From Weissella koreensis KCTC 3621 (GTDB lineage Bacteria; Bacillota; Bacilli; Lactobacillales; Lactobacillaceae): a DNA stretch of 64,000 bases. The notes beneath the pieces are model-generated. The model was not told where the DNA came from, did not search any database, and saw nothing but the letters and a program-made list of their open reading frames with translations. The position numbers and the translations under genes were made by a program. The stretch spans positions 62,001 through 126,000 of the forward strand of contig NZ_AKGG01000012.1 of NCBI RefSeq assembly GCF_000277645.1, written 5' to 3'. Position 1 is the first letter of the stretch. Every line of letters begins with the position of its first letter. Shown one piece after another: positions 35,142-43,682 of this stretch.

Positions 35142-36020
35142 TTAATTTAACCAATAATATTCATTAAAAGCTGATATCACATCTTTAGCAGATAAAACTG
35201 GTTGAGCACCCTGTACTAATAATTCATTACAACCCCTTGATAAGGCAAAGTCCACCCGACCTGGAATGGTCAAAACACCTCGGTTTAAATCAAGTGCTAA
35301 ATCAGCAGTAATTAAAGATCCCGATCTGTACCGTGCTTCTACTACCAATACGCAGTGACTTAAAGCCGCAATCAAACGATTTCTTTGCGGAAATTGATAT
35401 TTACGAGGACCCTGATTTGGTAAATATTCACTAATAACTAATCCTTTTTCGCCAATAGTTTGTTGGAGCCTCTTATGGTGCCGTGGATAAATTTGATTCA
35501 AACCCGTCCCCAACACACCAATCGTGCGTCCCCCAACCTTTAAGGTATTATGATGAGCAATCGCATCAATACCCTCAGCTAACCCTGAAACAATAGTTAA
35601 TCCCGCCGCATTTAAAGATGGAATCCAAGATTGCAATAAAAAATTACCATAGCTACTATTTTTACGTGCCCCAACAATCGCTAAACAAGGCGTTTGTAAC
35701 AAGTCCAAATTACCTTGATAAAACAAAACCAGTGGCGGATATGCTAATACATGTAATTTTAATGGATAAAATTCATCTAAAATACAAATATAATCTGTTC
35801 TTTCGATTCGTCGTAATTGTTCAATTAAATCTTCTAACAAATTGTCTAAGCCAATCTTTTTAGCTAAATTAAGTTTATCCATAGCAATCATTAAACAGTC
35901 CATCCATGACGAACAGGACTGTTCTTGAGGCCAATCAATATTTTGATAAATTTTAATACGCTGTTCCAAAGTTATTTTTGGAATTAACAATAAAACTAAA
36001 ATAAAAATTCGATTTGTCAT
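35142..36020 (-). CDS. dprA: DNA processing protein DprA
   Basis: A 292-residue protein that binds incoming single-stranded DNA and loads RecA during transformation. The Rossmann-like domain carries LAIVGARKNSSYG near 112, SGLAEGIDAIAHHNTL near 143, TIGVLGTGLNQIYP near 165 and EYLPNQGPRKYQFPQRNRLIAALS near 198, with VVEARYRSGSLITADLALD after it. All family motifs are intact and the frame is open. It lies 43 bases after rnhB; in many lactobacilli topA follows, but here a T-box transporter follows and topA is 17 kb away. It stays intact although comGD and comGF are broken. Confidence 0.94.
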   Translation of the reverse strand: MTNRIFILVLLLIPKITLEQRIKIYQNIDWPQEQSCSSWMDCLMIAMDKLNLAKKIGLDNLLEDLIEQLRRIERTDYICILDEFYPLKLHVLAYPPLVLFYQGNLDLLQTPCLAIVGARKNSSYGNFLLQSWIPSLNAAGLTIVSGLAEGIDAIAHHNTLKVGGRTIGVLGTGLNQIYPRHHKRLQQTIGEKGLVISEYLPNQGPRKYQFPQRNRLIAALSHCVLVVEARYRSGSLITADLALDLNRGVLTIPGRVDFALSRGCNELLVQGAQPVLSAKDVISAFNEYYWLN

Positions 36021-36063
36021 AGACCACTTCCTCCAATATAAAGAAAGGATCTCAAAAATAATA

Positions 36064-36828
36064 TTAATTCAAATAATTTTTAACGGGTGAAAAAGTTTTT
36101 CGGTGAATTGGTGTAATACCAAGCTTTTCTAGTCCAGCTAAATGCTTAGCAGTACCATATCCGGCATTATTTTTAAAATCATAACCGGGATATTTTAAAT
36201 CGTATTCTGCCATTAAATTATCTCGATAATCTTTAGCTAAAATGCTAGCAGCTCCAATACTAATACTGCGATCATCACCTTTAATTAAACTAGTTTGCTC
36301 AAGCTCTATGTCCAAGTCCATTGCATCGATTAATAAACCATTTACATTATATTGGAGTCCTTTATAAGCCTCAGACATCGCAACTCGAGCAGCTTGATAT
36401 ATATTAATTTCGTCAATCTGTTCAGATGTAACTACTCCAAAGGCATAATCTAAAGCTTGGGATTTTATTTTAGGAACTAGCGCTTCTCTTTTTTTCAAAG
36501 ACAATTGTTTTGAATCATGGACTTCAATTAAATCAAAATTGTCATCTAATACCACTGCTGCCGCAACAACAGGGCCAGCTAAAGGGCCACGTCCAACTTC
36601 ATCAATACCAGCAACAAATTGACCTTTTTTCCAATATGCTTGTTCAAAAACTTGTCGTTCATTAAAAGTAGCTTGCATCTTTTGCTGCTTCTCAATTCGG
36701 CGTTGATAACTAACTAATAAACGTTGAACGCCTTGACGTTCATCCTCTGCTAAATGTTTTAAAATGTCGGCCTTAATTTTTGGTTGTTGTAAGATTGATT
36801 TAACTTCGGTTATCGTTAATTTATCCAT
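36064..36828 (-). CDS. rnhB: Ribonuclease HII
   Basis: A 254-residue endonuclease that cuts RNA in RNA-DNA hybrids, including single ribonucleotides. The catalytic acids are seen in FVAGIDEVGRGPLAGPVVAAAV near 72 (DEG-type motif), in DSKQLSLKKRE and in LLIDAMDLD near 165. The N-terminal helical extension is typical of Firmicute RNase HII. The start is uncertain: ATGs at 36840, 36837 and 36828 all lie inside the end of rbgA. I chose 36828 by similarity (MDKLTITEVKS). It is translationally overlapped with rbgA. Confidence 0.93.
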   Translation of the reverse strand: MDKLTITEVKSILQQPKIKADILKHLAEDERQGVQRLLVSYQRRIEKQQKMQATFNERQVFEQAYWKKGQFVAGIDEVGRGPLAGPVVAAAVVLDDNFDLIEVHDSKQLSLKKREALVPKIKSQALDYAFGVVTSEQIDEINIYQAARVAMSEAYKGLQYNVNGLLIDAMDLDIELEQTSLIKGDDRSISIGAASILAKDYRDNLMAEYDLKYPGYDFKNNAGYGTAKHLAGLEKLGITPIHRKTFSPVKNYLN

Positions 36829-37699
36829 TTTTAACATCATTTTGCCCGATTTGATCATTAGGCACTTCAATCGTATATTTTCCCAATTTACCACGACGCA
36901 AATCTAGCAGAATTCTTTCACCAGCACGATTATAATCATCCTTAAAACCTAATTTTTGAGTAATCAAAAGCAAGATGTTAACATCAGTTTCTTCGTCCCA
37001 AATACCTGATGGCAGTTTATACCGCTCAGTAATCGATTGTGGATTATACTCACGCATAAATTTCAAAACTTCTAAAGCAATATCATCCACATTAATCAAT
37101 TGATCTTTAATTGCACCAGTCATAGCTAAATGTTGACCAACGCGTTGATCATCAAATTTAGGCCATAAAACTCCTGGTGTATCTAATAACTCTAAGTTAG
37201 TAGGTGTTTTTAACCATTGTAATTTTTTAGTAACTCCAGGTCGATCACCAGTAATGGCTACATTTTTCATCACTAGATGATTCAAAAGTGTTGATTTACC
37301 AACGTTTGGAATCCCAGCTACTAAAGCTCGAATCGCCTTGTCTTTAACTCCTTTTTCCAAAAGATGATCCCACTTTTCAGCCAAAACTTTACGCGCCGCT
37401 TTTGTAATAGTCTGAGGGGTCTTCCGGTCACGTGAATCAAGAGCGACTACTGCTAATCCTCGTGTTTCAAAATATGTAATCCATTCCTTAGTCCGGGATG
37501 GATCAGCTAAATCGGTCTTAGTCATTACCAATAACCGTGGCTTATCTCCTAAGACATCATCTAGTTCAGGATTCCGTGAAGACAATGGAATCCTGGCATC
37601 TACTAATTCAAATACAATATCTACATACTTCATATTTTCGCGCATTAAGCGGAAGGCCTTCGCCATGTGGCCTGGATACCACTGAATAATTTGTCCCAT
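36821..37699 (-). CDS. rbgA: 50S ribosome assembly GTPase RbgA (YlqF)
   Basis: A 292-residue circularly permuted GTPase acting late in 50S assembly. The protein starts with IQWYPGHMAKAFRLMRENM, a hallmark of RbgA. The G motifs appear in permuted order: TKTDLAD (G4) near 59, LVAGIPNVGKSTLLNHL (G1) near 126, DTPGVLWP (G3) near 173. A C-terminal RNA-binding domain follows (about 200-285). It overlaps rnhB and is 12 bases after yozE, in the run ypmR-ypmS-yozE-rbgA-rnhB-dprA. Confidence 0.95.
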   Translation of the reverse strand: MGQIIQWYPGHMAKAFRLMRENMKYVDIVFELVDARIPLSSRNPELDDVLGDKPRLLVMTKTDLADPSRTKEWITYFETRGLAVVALDSRDRKTPQTITKAARKVLAEKWDHLLEKGVKDKAIRALVAGIPNVGKSTLLNHLVMKNVAITGDRPGVTKKLQWLKTPTNLELLDTPGVLWPKFDDQRVGQHLAMTGAIKDQLINVDDIALEVLKFMREYNPQSITERYKLPSGIWDEETDVNILLLITQKLGFKDDYNRAGERILLDLRRGKLGKYTIEVPNDQIGQNDVKNG

Positions 37700-37711
37700 A
37701 AAAATAAACCT

Positions 37712-37933
37712 CTATTCTTCTGATGCTAGATATTGACGCCAAGCTGCATCAAAAATATCCATTGCTTGTAAATAATTACCATTTTCTTCCAAATATCTTG
37801 AAAGTTCATCAAAATCTGTGCTTTGCTTTGGAAATGCTTGATCATAAAAAGTTCCATTCGCAAAATTTTTAACTTCATCGTGTGTGACTGGATCTCTTTG
37901 TGTCATCAACCATTGATAAAATGAACGCCTCAT
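37712..37933 (-). CDS. yozE: YozE family (DUF1250) small protein
   Basis: A 73-residue acidic protein starting RRSFYQWLMTQRDPVTHDEVKNFAN, the typical YozE_SAM_like start, with the motif AFPKQSTDFDELSRYLEENGNY. The fold is a small SAM-like helical bundle; its function is unknown. Its start overlaps the ypmS stop by one base (TAATG), so the two are probably coupled. The length matches the family. Confidence 0.9.
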   Translation of the reverse strand: MRRSFYQWLMTQRDPVTHDEVKNFANGTFYDQAFPKQSTDFDELSRYLEENGNYLQAMDIFDAAWRQYLASEE

Positions 37934-38541
37934 TATTTTGGTAACCCCACTTGGAACACAAAGTGATCCTTTTTCATATTAATTTGCTTAATTTTAATCT
38001 GCATACCAGAAACCTTAGGAACTTTTTTAAAATCAATTAAAATTGTCTGCTTCTTAGGATTCACATCGGCCCATGCTGGCAAATCTAAGTGCGAAGCTAG
38101 TCCACCCATCACATAATTGACTGGTAAAGGCAACTGCCCCACTGCAACTGAATCAGCGTGCAATAATAAATTACCATCTTTAGTGACAGATGGTGTCATC
38201 TTCATTCCATAGTCTACATCTTGCCCTAAAAGGCGTTCTGTTCCATAGACCATCATACTTGACTGCCCCATTTCAAAGCGTAATCGTTTTTTCAATGATG
38301 GATCATCATTCAAATATTTATTCATCCAAGCATTCAAATTTTTCTTCGTTAATTGTACATCCATTGAAGCATCGGTCATTTTAACTTGTTGCTGGGTACT
38401 AAATTGTTTTTCCTTTCCTTGTGGCATCACCATTAAAATTAAAGCCACAAAAACTAAAACAATTAAAGCTCCTCCAATCCCCCACAAAATTCCTTGTTGT
38501 CTAAACTGATGTTGTTCTTTAGTCAATCCTTTTTTAACCAT
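37933..38541 (-). CDS. ypmS: YpmS family (DUF2140) membrane-anchored protein
   Basis: A 202-residue protein with one N-terminal membrane segment (about 17-40, GGALIVLVFVALILMVMP) and an extracellular beta-rich domain with VMGGLASHLDLPAWADVNPKKQ near 143. This matches the DUF2140/YpmS family, whose function is unknown. It is coupled by one-base overlaps both to the SGNH hydrolase gene upstream and to yozE downstream, in the conserved ypmR-ypmS order. The outer-face location suggests an envelope role. Confidence 0.87.
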   Translation of the reverse strand: MVKKGLTKEQHQFRQQGILWGIGGALIVLVFVALILMVMPQGKEKQFSTQQQVKMTDASMDVQLTKKNLNAWMNKYLNDDPSLKKRLRFEMGQSSMMVYGTERLLGQDVDYGMKMTPSVTKDGNLLLHADSVAVGQLPLPVNYVMGGLASHLDLPAWADVNPKKQTILIDFKKVPKVSGMQIKIKQINMKKDHFVFQVGLPK

Positions 38542-39410
38542 TATTTATATATCCACTCATCCTTTTGTTTTTGAACAGTTTTAAAAAGTGCCTTACTCAT
38601 CTGATCATACCCCTTATTATTTGGATGATAATGATCTGAACTAGTAATATATTCGTTTTTATCTTTATTGGGACCATTTAAAGTCGATTTAACTACTTTA
38701 TTATCTACTGTTCCTGTAAAAGACGCTGCTGATTGTTTTTTTAGCTTAGCCTGCTGTTTTTTGCTTTGAAACTGACCATAAGTAAGTTTATTAAAAACTG
38801 AAACATAATATGCATTATTATTCTCACGAGCTGTTTCACTATTTATTGAATTATAAAGATGCACAGCTTGATTAATATCAGGTCGATTAGCTAAATAAAC
38901 ATACAAAGGATTATAATTTCCAAAAATAAATATAGGAGCATCTGGGTTCAAACTTCTAATGTAATTCATAAGTTCATTCAAACTATCAGAATATTCGTCT
39001 TTATGTGATTTTACCTTTAACAAAATATCTTTTTCTTCTTTAGTTTGAATTAATTTAAATAATTCTTGTTGTAAGTCATTTCCACCTGATGTCATTACAA
39101 TGATATCAGCCTCTTTAATATTTTTCTGTGCTATTCCATTTTTTTGAACACGCTTTAAAATTTGGTCGGAACGATCACCCGATTTACCATAATTATTGGT
39201 TTTAACCTTAACATGATCTTTTTTCTCAATTAATTTCGCAATTCTTTTTTCATAACCACCCTGATTAGTGGTATCTCCCACACCTTGTGTTAAAGAATCA
39301 CCAACCGTCACTAATTGAACTTGATTCTTAACAATTTCCTTAGCCTCAATATACGGTGAAAGACTAAAACTAATCAATAATGTCATTAAAACGATTAGTA
39401 TTCTTTTCAT
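38541..39410 (-). CDS. ypmR: Secreted SGNH-hydrolase lipase/esterase (YpmR-like)
   Basis: A 289-residue protein with an N-terminal signal or anchor (about 1-24, ILIVLMTLLISFSLSPYIEA). The SGNH blocks are VTVGDSLTQGVGD near 35 (block I, nucleophile Ser), the Gly of NYGKSGDRSD, TSGGNDLQQEL near 107 (block III, Asn) and SSDHYHPNNKGYDQMS near 257 (block V, Asp and His). The catalytic residues are complete, so it is probably an active esterase acting on lipid or wall substrates outside the cell. It leads the ypmR-ypmS-yozE-rbgA run. Confidence 0.9.
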   Translation of the reverse strand: MKRILIVLMTLLISFSLSPYIEAKEIVKNQVQLVTVGDSLTQGVGDTTNQGGYEKRIAKLIEKKDHVKVKTNNYGKSGDRSDQILKRVQKNGIAQKNIKEADIIVMTSGGNDLQQELFKLIQTKEEKDILLKVKSHKDEYSDSLNELMNYIRSLNPDAPIFIFGNYNPLYVYLANRPDINQAVHLYNSINSETARENNNAYYVSVFNKLTYGQFQSKKQQAKLKKQSAASFTGTVDNKVVKSTLNGPNKDKNEYITSSDHYHPNNKGYDQMSKALFKTVQKQKDEWIYK

Positions 39411-39584
39411 AATCGATCCCCCCTTTCACGCAGAAATTAATTATACCAAATAAAATTCAAGACATTTCTAATCATTATACTTTATTTTTAGTAAATTCTA
39501 ACATAATACCTTTTCCTAATCATGAATTAACAATTATTAAGACCTTATTTTAAGGATGATATACTAAATTATTTCTGTTAAATG

Positions 39585-39621
39585 AAAAAAAATAGAACTG
39601 AAACAAGTTCCAGCACTATTC
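39585..39621 (-). terminator. Intrinsic terminator after the degV pair
   Basis: On the minus strand, AATA plus GAACT pair with AGTTC plus TATT around TGTTTC, followed by a run of T. It lies about 15 bases past the degV stop. Confidence 0.7.
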
Positions 39622-39635
39622 TTCATTAGTAATAA

Positions 39636-40490
39636 TTAATATTGTTTTAAATAACTAAGCCCAAATGCACCAGCGCCAGTATGCGTTGATACAACTGGTG
39701 TCGTTTGTTGAACATGAACTTGGGCTTCAGGAAACTCAGTTCTTAAAATATCAGCTAATTCTTGCGCCAATTCTGGAATTCCAGCATGTGATAATCCAAT
39801 TCTTTGAATACCTTTAGCTTCATGCATTTGATCCACAATTTTCTTCAAATAGTTCTTAATTGTTTTTGACCCACGTCCTTTAGTCTCGGCAATAATGTCA
39901 CCATTAACAATATGAGCCCCAATTTTAATATTTAACAAACCACTAATAAAGCCAGTTGCTTTCGAAATACGTCCACCCGCTGTTAAATTATCTAAAGAAC
40001 TCAAAGTTAAGTACAATTCCGTATTTGCATGAACCGCTTTAATTTCTTGCATAATTTCTGTCGCAGACTTACCTTGTTGGGCTAATTCAGCAGCCTTAAT
40101 TGCTTGGAACCCTAATGCACAATCAATGAAGGTTGAATCAATAACATGAATTTTATCAGTTTCCAACATCTTAGCTGCTTGTTGTGCAGTGTCAAAAGTC
40201 CCTGACAAACCTGGAGTTAAGTGAATACTAATAATTTCCACATCATCATCATTAGCTAATAAATCTTCATAAGCATCGGTAAAAACACCCAATGCAGGAG
40301 TTGATGTCTTAGGTAGATTTTTGGCCTGTGCCATTTTATCCATGAATTCCTCACGTGATAAATCAACACCATCTGTATACGTCTTATCATCAATCATAAC
40401 ATTCAAAGGAATTACTTTAATCCCCAAATCCTTAATTTCTGCATCTGACAAAACTGCCGTCGAATCGGTTACAATTTTAACTTTAGTCAT
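39636..40490 (-). CDS. fakB: DegV family fatty-acid-binding protein (FakB type), copy 1
   Basis: A 284-residue DegV protein. The N-terminal domain starts KIVTDSTAVLSDAEI and includes the family segments NLPKTSTPALGVFTDAYEDLL near 56 and SIHLTPGLSGTFDTAQQA near 84; the C-terminal domain contains GGRISKATGFI and ends THTGAGAFGLSYL. DegV/FakB proteins hold a fatty acid and present it to FakA (gene at 2868-4550) for phosphorylation. It follows a second degV gene by 44 bases. Different FakB paralogues usually prefer saturated or unsaturated acids; I cannot tell which from the sequence. Confidence 0.88.
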   Translation of the reverse strand: MTKVKIVTDSTAVLSDAEIKDLGIKVIPLNVMIDDKTYTDGVDLSREEFMDKMAQAKNLPKTSTPALGVFTDAYEDLLANDDDVEIISIHLTPGLSGTFDTAQQAAKMLETDKIHVIDSTFIDCALGFQAIKAAELAQQGKSATEIMQEIKAVHANTELYLTLSSLDNLTAGGRISKATGFISGLLNIKIGAHIVNGDIIAETKGRGSKTIKNYLKKIVDQMHEAKGIQRIGLSHAGIPELAQELADILRTEFPEAQVHVQQTTPVVSTHTGAGAFGLSYLKQY

Positions 40491-40534
40491 CTTTCTCTCC
40501 TACCTAATAAATGTAATACTAATAATTTAATTTT

Positions 40535-41401
40535 TTACAAACTTTCTGGATCACGCATCCAAGCAACCGCTAATGCTCCCTGACCCAAATGGGTTCCTAC
40601 CACCGGACCAAAATAAGAAAGTTCAAAGTTCAATTCAGGATACATTCCTTCAAGCTCTTGACGCCACTTCTCGCCTTCAATTGGATCATTTGCATGAATA
40701 ACCAATGGTTTCAAAGGATAATCAGTATTCATCAATACATCCTTAAAAATGGCTTCAACTCGTTTTTTAGCTTTCTTCATTGAACGAACTTTTTCAAATG
40801 GGACAATATAGTTTGAATCGTTATCAAAGGTTAAAATTGGTTTAACCTTTAACATTGTTCCAATAATGGCCCCAGCATTTGACAAACGTCCGCCACGCAC
40901 TAAATTATTCAAATCATCAACTACGAAATATTCATCTATCGAATCACGAAGTTGATCTAAAGTTGATAAAATTTCATCAACACTTTTGTCATCTTGTGCC
41001 ATTTTAGCAGCTTTTAAAACCAACCATCCCATCAAACGAACCGTTATTTTTGAATCATATGGAATAACTTCCAAACCATCAATTTTATCTGCAATTGATG
41101 CTACATTATTGATAAACCCTGAAATTGTAGATGCTAAGTGAATTGAAATTACTTTATCATAGCCTTCGGATTTCAAATCTTCATAAATTTCCATCAATTC
41201 TCCAATAGCTGGTTGGGAAGTTGATGGAAATGAATCTGAAGTTTTTAATTTCTCATAAAACTGTTTTGGTGTAATTTCAGTTCCTTCTTTATACGCCTTA
41301 CCATCTAAAATAATTGGAATTGGAATTACTTTAATATTGTATCGTTCAGCCTCTTCAGAGCTAATTGTTGCCGTTGAATCGGTCATAATTGCAATCTTCA
41401 T
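40535..41401 (-). CDS. fakB: DegV family fatty-acid-binding protein (FakB type), copy 2
   Basis: A 288-residue DegV protein starting KIAIMTDSTATISSEEAERY, with SFPSTSQPAIGELMEIYEDL near 58, ISIHLASTISGFINNVASIA near 86, GGRLSNAGAIIGTMLKVKP near 168 and the C-terminal VGTHLGQGALAVAW. It lies tandem to and upstream of the other degV gene, and clearly derives from the same family, although the two differ at most positions, so the duplication is old. It is the likely lead gene of the pair. Confidence 0.88.
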   Translation of the reverse strand: MKIAIMTDSTATISSEEAERYNIKVIPIPIILDGKAYKEGTEITPKQFYEKLKTSDSFPSTSQPAIGELMEIYEDLKSEGYDKVISIHLASTISGFINNVASIADKIDGLEVIPYDSKITVRLMGWLVLKAAKMAQDDKSVDEILSTLDQLRDSIDEYFVVDDLNNLVRGGRLSNAGAIIGTMLKVKPILTFDNDSNYIVPFEKVRSMKKAKKRVEAIFKDVLMNTDYPLKPLVIHANDPIEGEKWRQELEGMYPELNFELSYFGPVVGTHLGQGALAVAWMRDPESL

Positions 41402-41514
41402 AAATAAATCTCTTTTCTAATCTAAAAATATTTGGGCATCTAAATAATTCAAATAATAAATTAATTATTCATTATACGCTGTTCCACTAGAACTGACTAG
41501 CTTCCACCCGAGAT

Positions 41515-41931
41515 TTACAATCCTTTTTGAATTGATTTGTCCAATCGATTTATTAAAATTTGCAACATTGACTTTTCTTCTTCAGACCAAACGGAAAAAA
41601 TTTGTTGCTCAGTCGCCTGATACTGTGCTTTAATTTTGGCCAAACTTTCTGCCCCTAACGGTGTAACTTGATATATAAAATGTCGATGATCATGGCCAAC
41701 AACCTGATGTTCAATCATCTTTTTTTTCATTAAAGCATTTAACTGTCGTGAGAGGGTTGAAGTATCTAACCCTGTTGTTTGGCTCAATTGATCTTGAGTA
41801 TCAAATTCATTGTCCACTTTCATTAAAAGATGCCATTCTGCAATGGTTATTTTATAATCTTTCATAATTTCTTTTAAAATTTTTTGAAAATCTTTATCTG
41901 TTTCATGTAATGCATTTAAAATTTCTTTCAT
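41515..41931 (-). CDS. MarR family transcriptional regulator
   Basis: A 138-residue winged-helix repressor-like protein. The recognition region is LSQTTGLDTSTLSRQLNALMKKKMIEHQ near 50, followed by the wing HDHRHFIYQVTPLGAESLAKI. N- and C-terminal helices would form the dimer interface. The start is 41931 because GGGAGG stands 8 bases before it; an in-frame TTG two codons upstream is less likely. It is transcribed as a single gene. Its target is not clear; the neighbours are degV on one side and nox on the other. Confidence 0.88.
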   Translation of the reverse strand: MKEILNALHETDKDFQKILKEIMKDYKITIAEWHLLMKVDNEFDTQDQLSQTTGLDTSTLSRQLNALMKKKMIEHQVVGHDHRHFIYQVTPLGAESLAKIKAQYQATEQQIFSVWSEEEKSMLQILINRLDKSIQKGL

Positions 41932-42240
41932 TAGCAACTCCTCCCAATAGGACTAGCTCAATTTTAAATAATCTTAAATCATGGCTACTTTTTCTCAAAA
42001 TTTAAAAATAAAAGTGCTTAATAAATATTATAATCGCTTCCATGGTAGTTTCCTATTAAATTTTATGATAAGAATAAATATATTTAAAAATAAAGAATAA
42101 TATTATCCATGTTTTATTTAAATTATATTTTTCACATTCCGCCGATTAGATTTAAAAAATATTTAGTGTTTATATAAGTTTATAAAAAGGCTGGGACAGA
42201 CTGTCCCAACCTTAAAAATTTTTAGAAATTTAACAATAGC
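41932..42240. other. Intergenic region between marR and nox
   Basis: About 300 very AT-rich bases. They hold the marR ribosome site, a TATAAT on the minus strand at 42027-42032 that may be its -10, and the nox terminator at 42184-42216. I see no gene or structured RNA. Confidence 0.6.
42184..42216 (-). terminator. Intrinsic terminator after nox
   Basis: A perfect stem (GGTTGGGACA paired with TGTCCCAGCC, one G-T pair) around a 3-base loop, with TTTTTATA on the minus strand. Confidence 0.85.
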
Positions 42241-43575
42241 TTATTGCTTTGCTGCTGCCATAGCCACTGCCCCTAAGAAATTAATTGGTTGGCTGAAATT
42301 TGGTTGGAATAAGAAGTCTGAAAGCGCTAATTCATCAATTGTCATCTTATTTTGAATCGCTAATGATAAGGCATTAGCAGTTTGTGAAATATCATGTTCA
42401 GAATAAAATGATCCACCCAAAACAGCCCGAGTGTTTTCATCCCAAACCAAAGTAGCACGTACAGGGGTTGTCGTTAACATGAAATCAGGTCGATAATCTT
42501 GTTCAATGGTAACGGTCTTGATTCCTTCAATACCACGTGCTTGAGCTAATTGCTGATTTAATCCAGAACTGGCCATTGCCTTACCATAAAGCTCAACAGC
42601 CGACGTTGCTTGAGTTCCCAAGTATGCTACAGTGGGCTTCAAAATGTTTTTACCAACTAAAATTCCTTGGCGTACTGCATTTGTTGCCAATGGAATGTAG
42701 TCATCTTGCTGTGTTGGATTATAAAATACAGTCGCAGAATCACCAGCCGCATAAACATCTTTAACTGAAGTTTGCATATACTTATCAACAATAATAGCTC
42801 CATTCTTAATCATATCAACTTGCCCAGTAAATAAATCAGTCCGTGGTAAGAATCCAATTCCTAAGACAACAATATCTGCTTCATAAGATCCCTTATCAGT
42901 TGTTACCTTAACACCGTCATCAGTAGATTCAAACGCTTGTACCATTTGCCCTAAGCCTAAAGTAACATCGTGTTTTTGATATTCAATCTCAACTTCATCC
43001 GTAATATCTTTATCAAAGTTTTTTGCCAGAACCCGATCAAGACCATCGATCAAAGTTGTTTTAATTCCGCTTACTGAAAATTGTTCTGCAATTTCAGCTC
43101 CAATATATCCAGCCCCGATTACGATCGCTGATTTAACATCTTTGACGGCCTCATTAATAGCTTTGGCATCATCCCAATTCTTGCATAGATAAATATTTTT
43201 TCCATTAATTCCAGGAATTGGTGGCATAACTGGCTTTGAACCAGTTGTCACAACAATTTTATCGAATTTTTCAGTTTTCTCTTGTTGATTCTCCAAGTTT
43301 TGATATGTTACAACTTTATTTTCCAAGTCAACATTCGTAACTTCATGCTGCATCTTCATATCAATACCATCATTTTTCATGGCTTCAACTGAATCATAAA
43401 ACATTTTCTCAGGGTCAGAAACGTGGTTACCTACCCATAGAGCAATTCCACATGAAAGAAAAGAGACAGTATCATTCTTTTCAAAAACTGTAATTTCAGC
43501 CGTTGGATCTGTTTCTAGAATTCCACGAGCTGAGAAAATACCTGCATGAGTACATCCGATAATTGCAACTTTCAT
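42241..43575 (-). CDS. nox: NADH oxidase / CoA-disulfide reductase family flavoprotein
   Basis: A 444-residue FAD enzyme. The FAD-binding start is KVAIIGCTHAGIFSARGIL, the redox-active Cys is in SFLSCGIALWVGNHV near 42, the NADH site is SAIVIGAGYIGAEIAEQFS near 150, and the second FAD motif is VYAAGDSATVFYN near 275. Enzymes with a single Cys of this type usually reduce O2 to water and regenerate NAD+. The start is set at 43575, after GGAGG; 12 upstream codons are open but cover a cre-like site. The promoter carries a perfect inverted repeat (43612-43632). Confidence 0.92.
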   Translation of the reverse strand: MKVAIIGCTHAGIFSARGILETDPTAEITVFEKNDTVSFLSCGIALWVGNHVSDPEKMFYDSVEAMKNDGIDMKMQHEVTNVDLENKVVTYQNLENQQEKTEKFDKIVVTTGSKPVMPPIPGINGKNIYLCKNWDDAKAINEAVKDVKSAIVIGAGYIGAEIAEQFSVSGIKTTLIDGLDRVLAKNFDKDITDEVEIEYQKHDVTLGLGQMVQAFESTDDGVKVTTDKGSYEADIVVLGIGFLPRTDLFTGQVDMIKNGAIIVDKYMQTSVKDVYAAGDSATVFYNPTQQDDYIPLATNAVRQGILVGKNILKPTVAYLGTQATSAVELYGKAMASSGLNQQLAQARGIEGIKTVTIEQDYRPDFMLTTTPVRATLVWDENTRAVLGGSFYSEHDISQTANALSLAIQNKMTIDELALSDFLFQPNFSQPINFLGAVAMAAAKQ

Positions 43576-43596
43576 TAGTCCATCCTCCGATAATAA

Positions 43597-43610
43597 AAAA
43601 AACGCTTTCA
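43597..43610 (-). promoter_or_regulatory. cre-like half site in the nox leader
   Basis: The minus strand has TGAAAGCG followed by a T run, matching the first eight positions and the central T of the catabolite-response element but not its terminal CA. It is weak evidence for CcpA control. Confidence 0.3.
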
Positions 43611-43611
43611 T

Positions 43612-43632
43612 TTGTATAAGTCAATTATACAA
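43612..43632 (-). promoter_or_regulatory. Perfect inverted repeat overlapping the nox -10 region
   Basis: TTGTATAA, 5 bases, TTATACAA: an exact 8-bp repeat. On the minus strand its left arm contains TATAAT, the likely -10 of nox. The arrangement suggests a repressor site. It resembles a Rex box in outline (TTGT...ACAA) but lacks the GTGAA/TTCAC core. Confidence 0.5.
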
Positions 43633-43682
43633 CGTTAGCGTCTTTTTTCACATACTATCTTTTAAAGAATATATATTTATAA

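Noticed and set aside
42300..43575. nox as a dedicated CoA-disulfide reductase
   Set aside because: The single-Cys fold fits both, but the gene lacks CoA-specific evidence, so I kept the broader call.
43576..43611. Longer nox beginning at 43611
   Set aside because: The family N-terminus KVAIIGC begins right after 43575, which has a well-spaced GGAGG; the upstream ATG has none and lies on a cre-like sequence.
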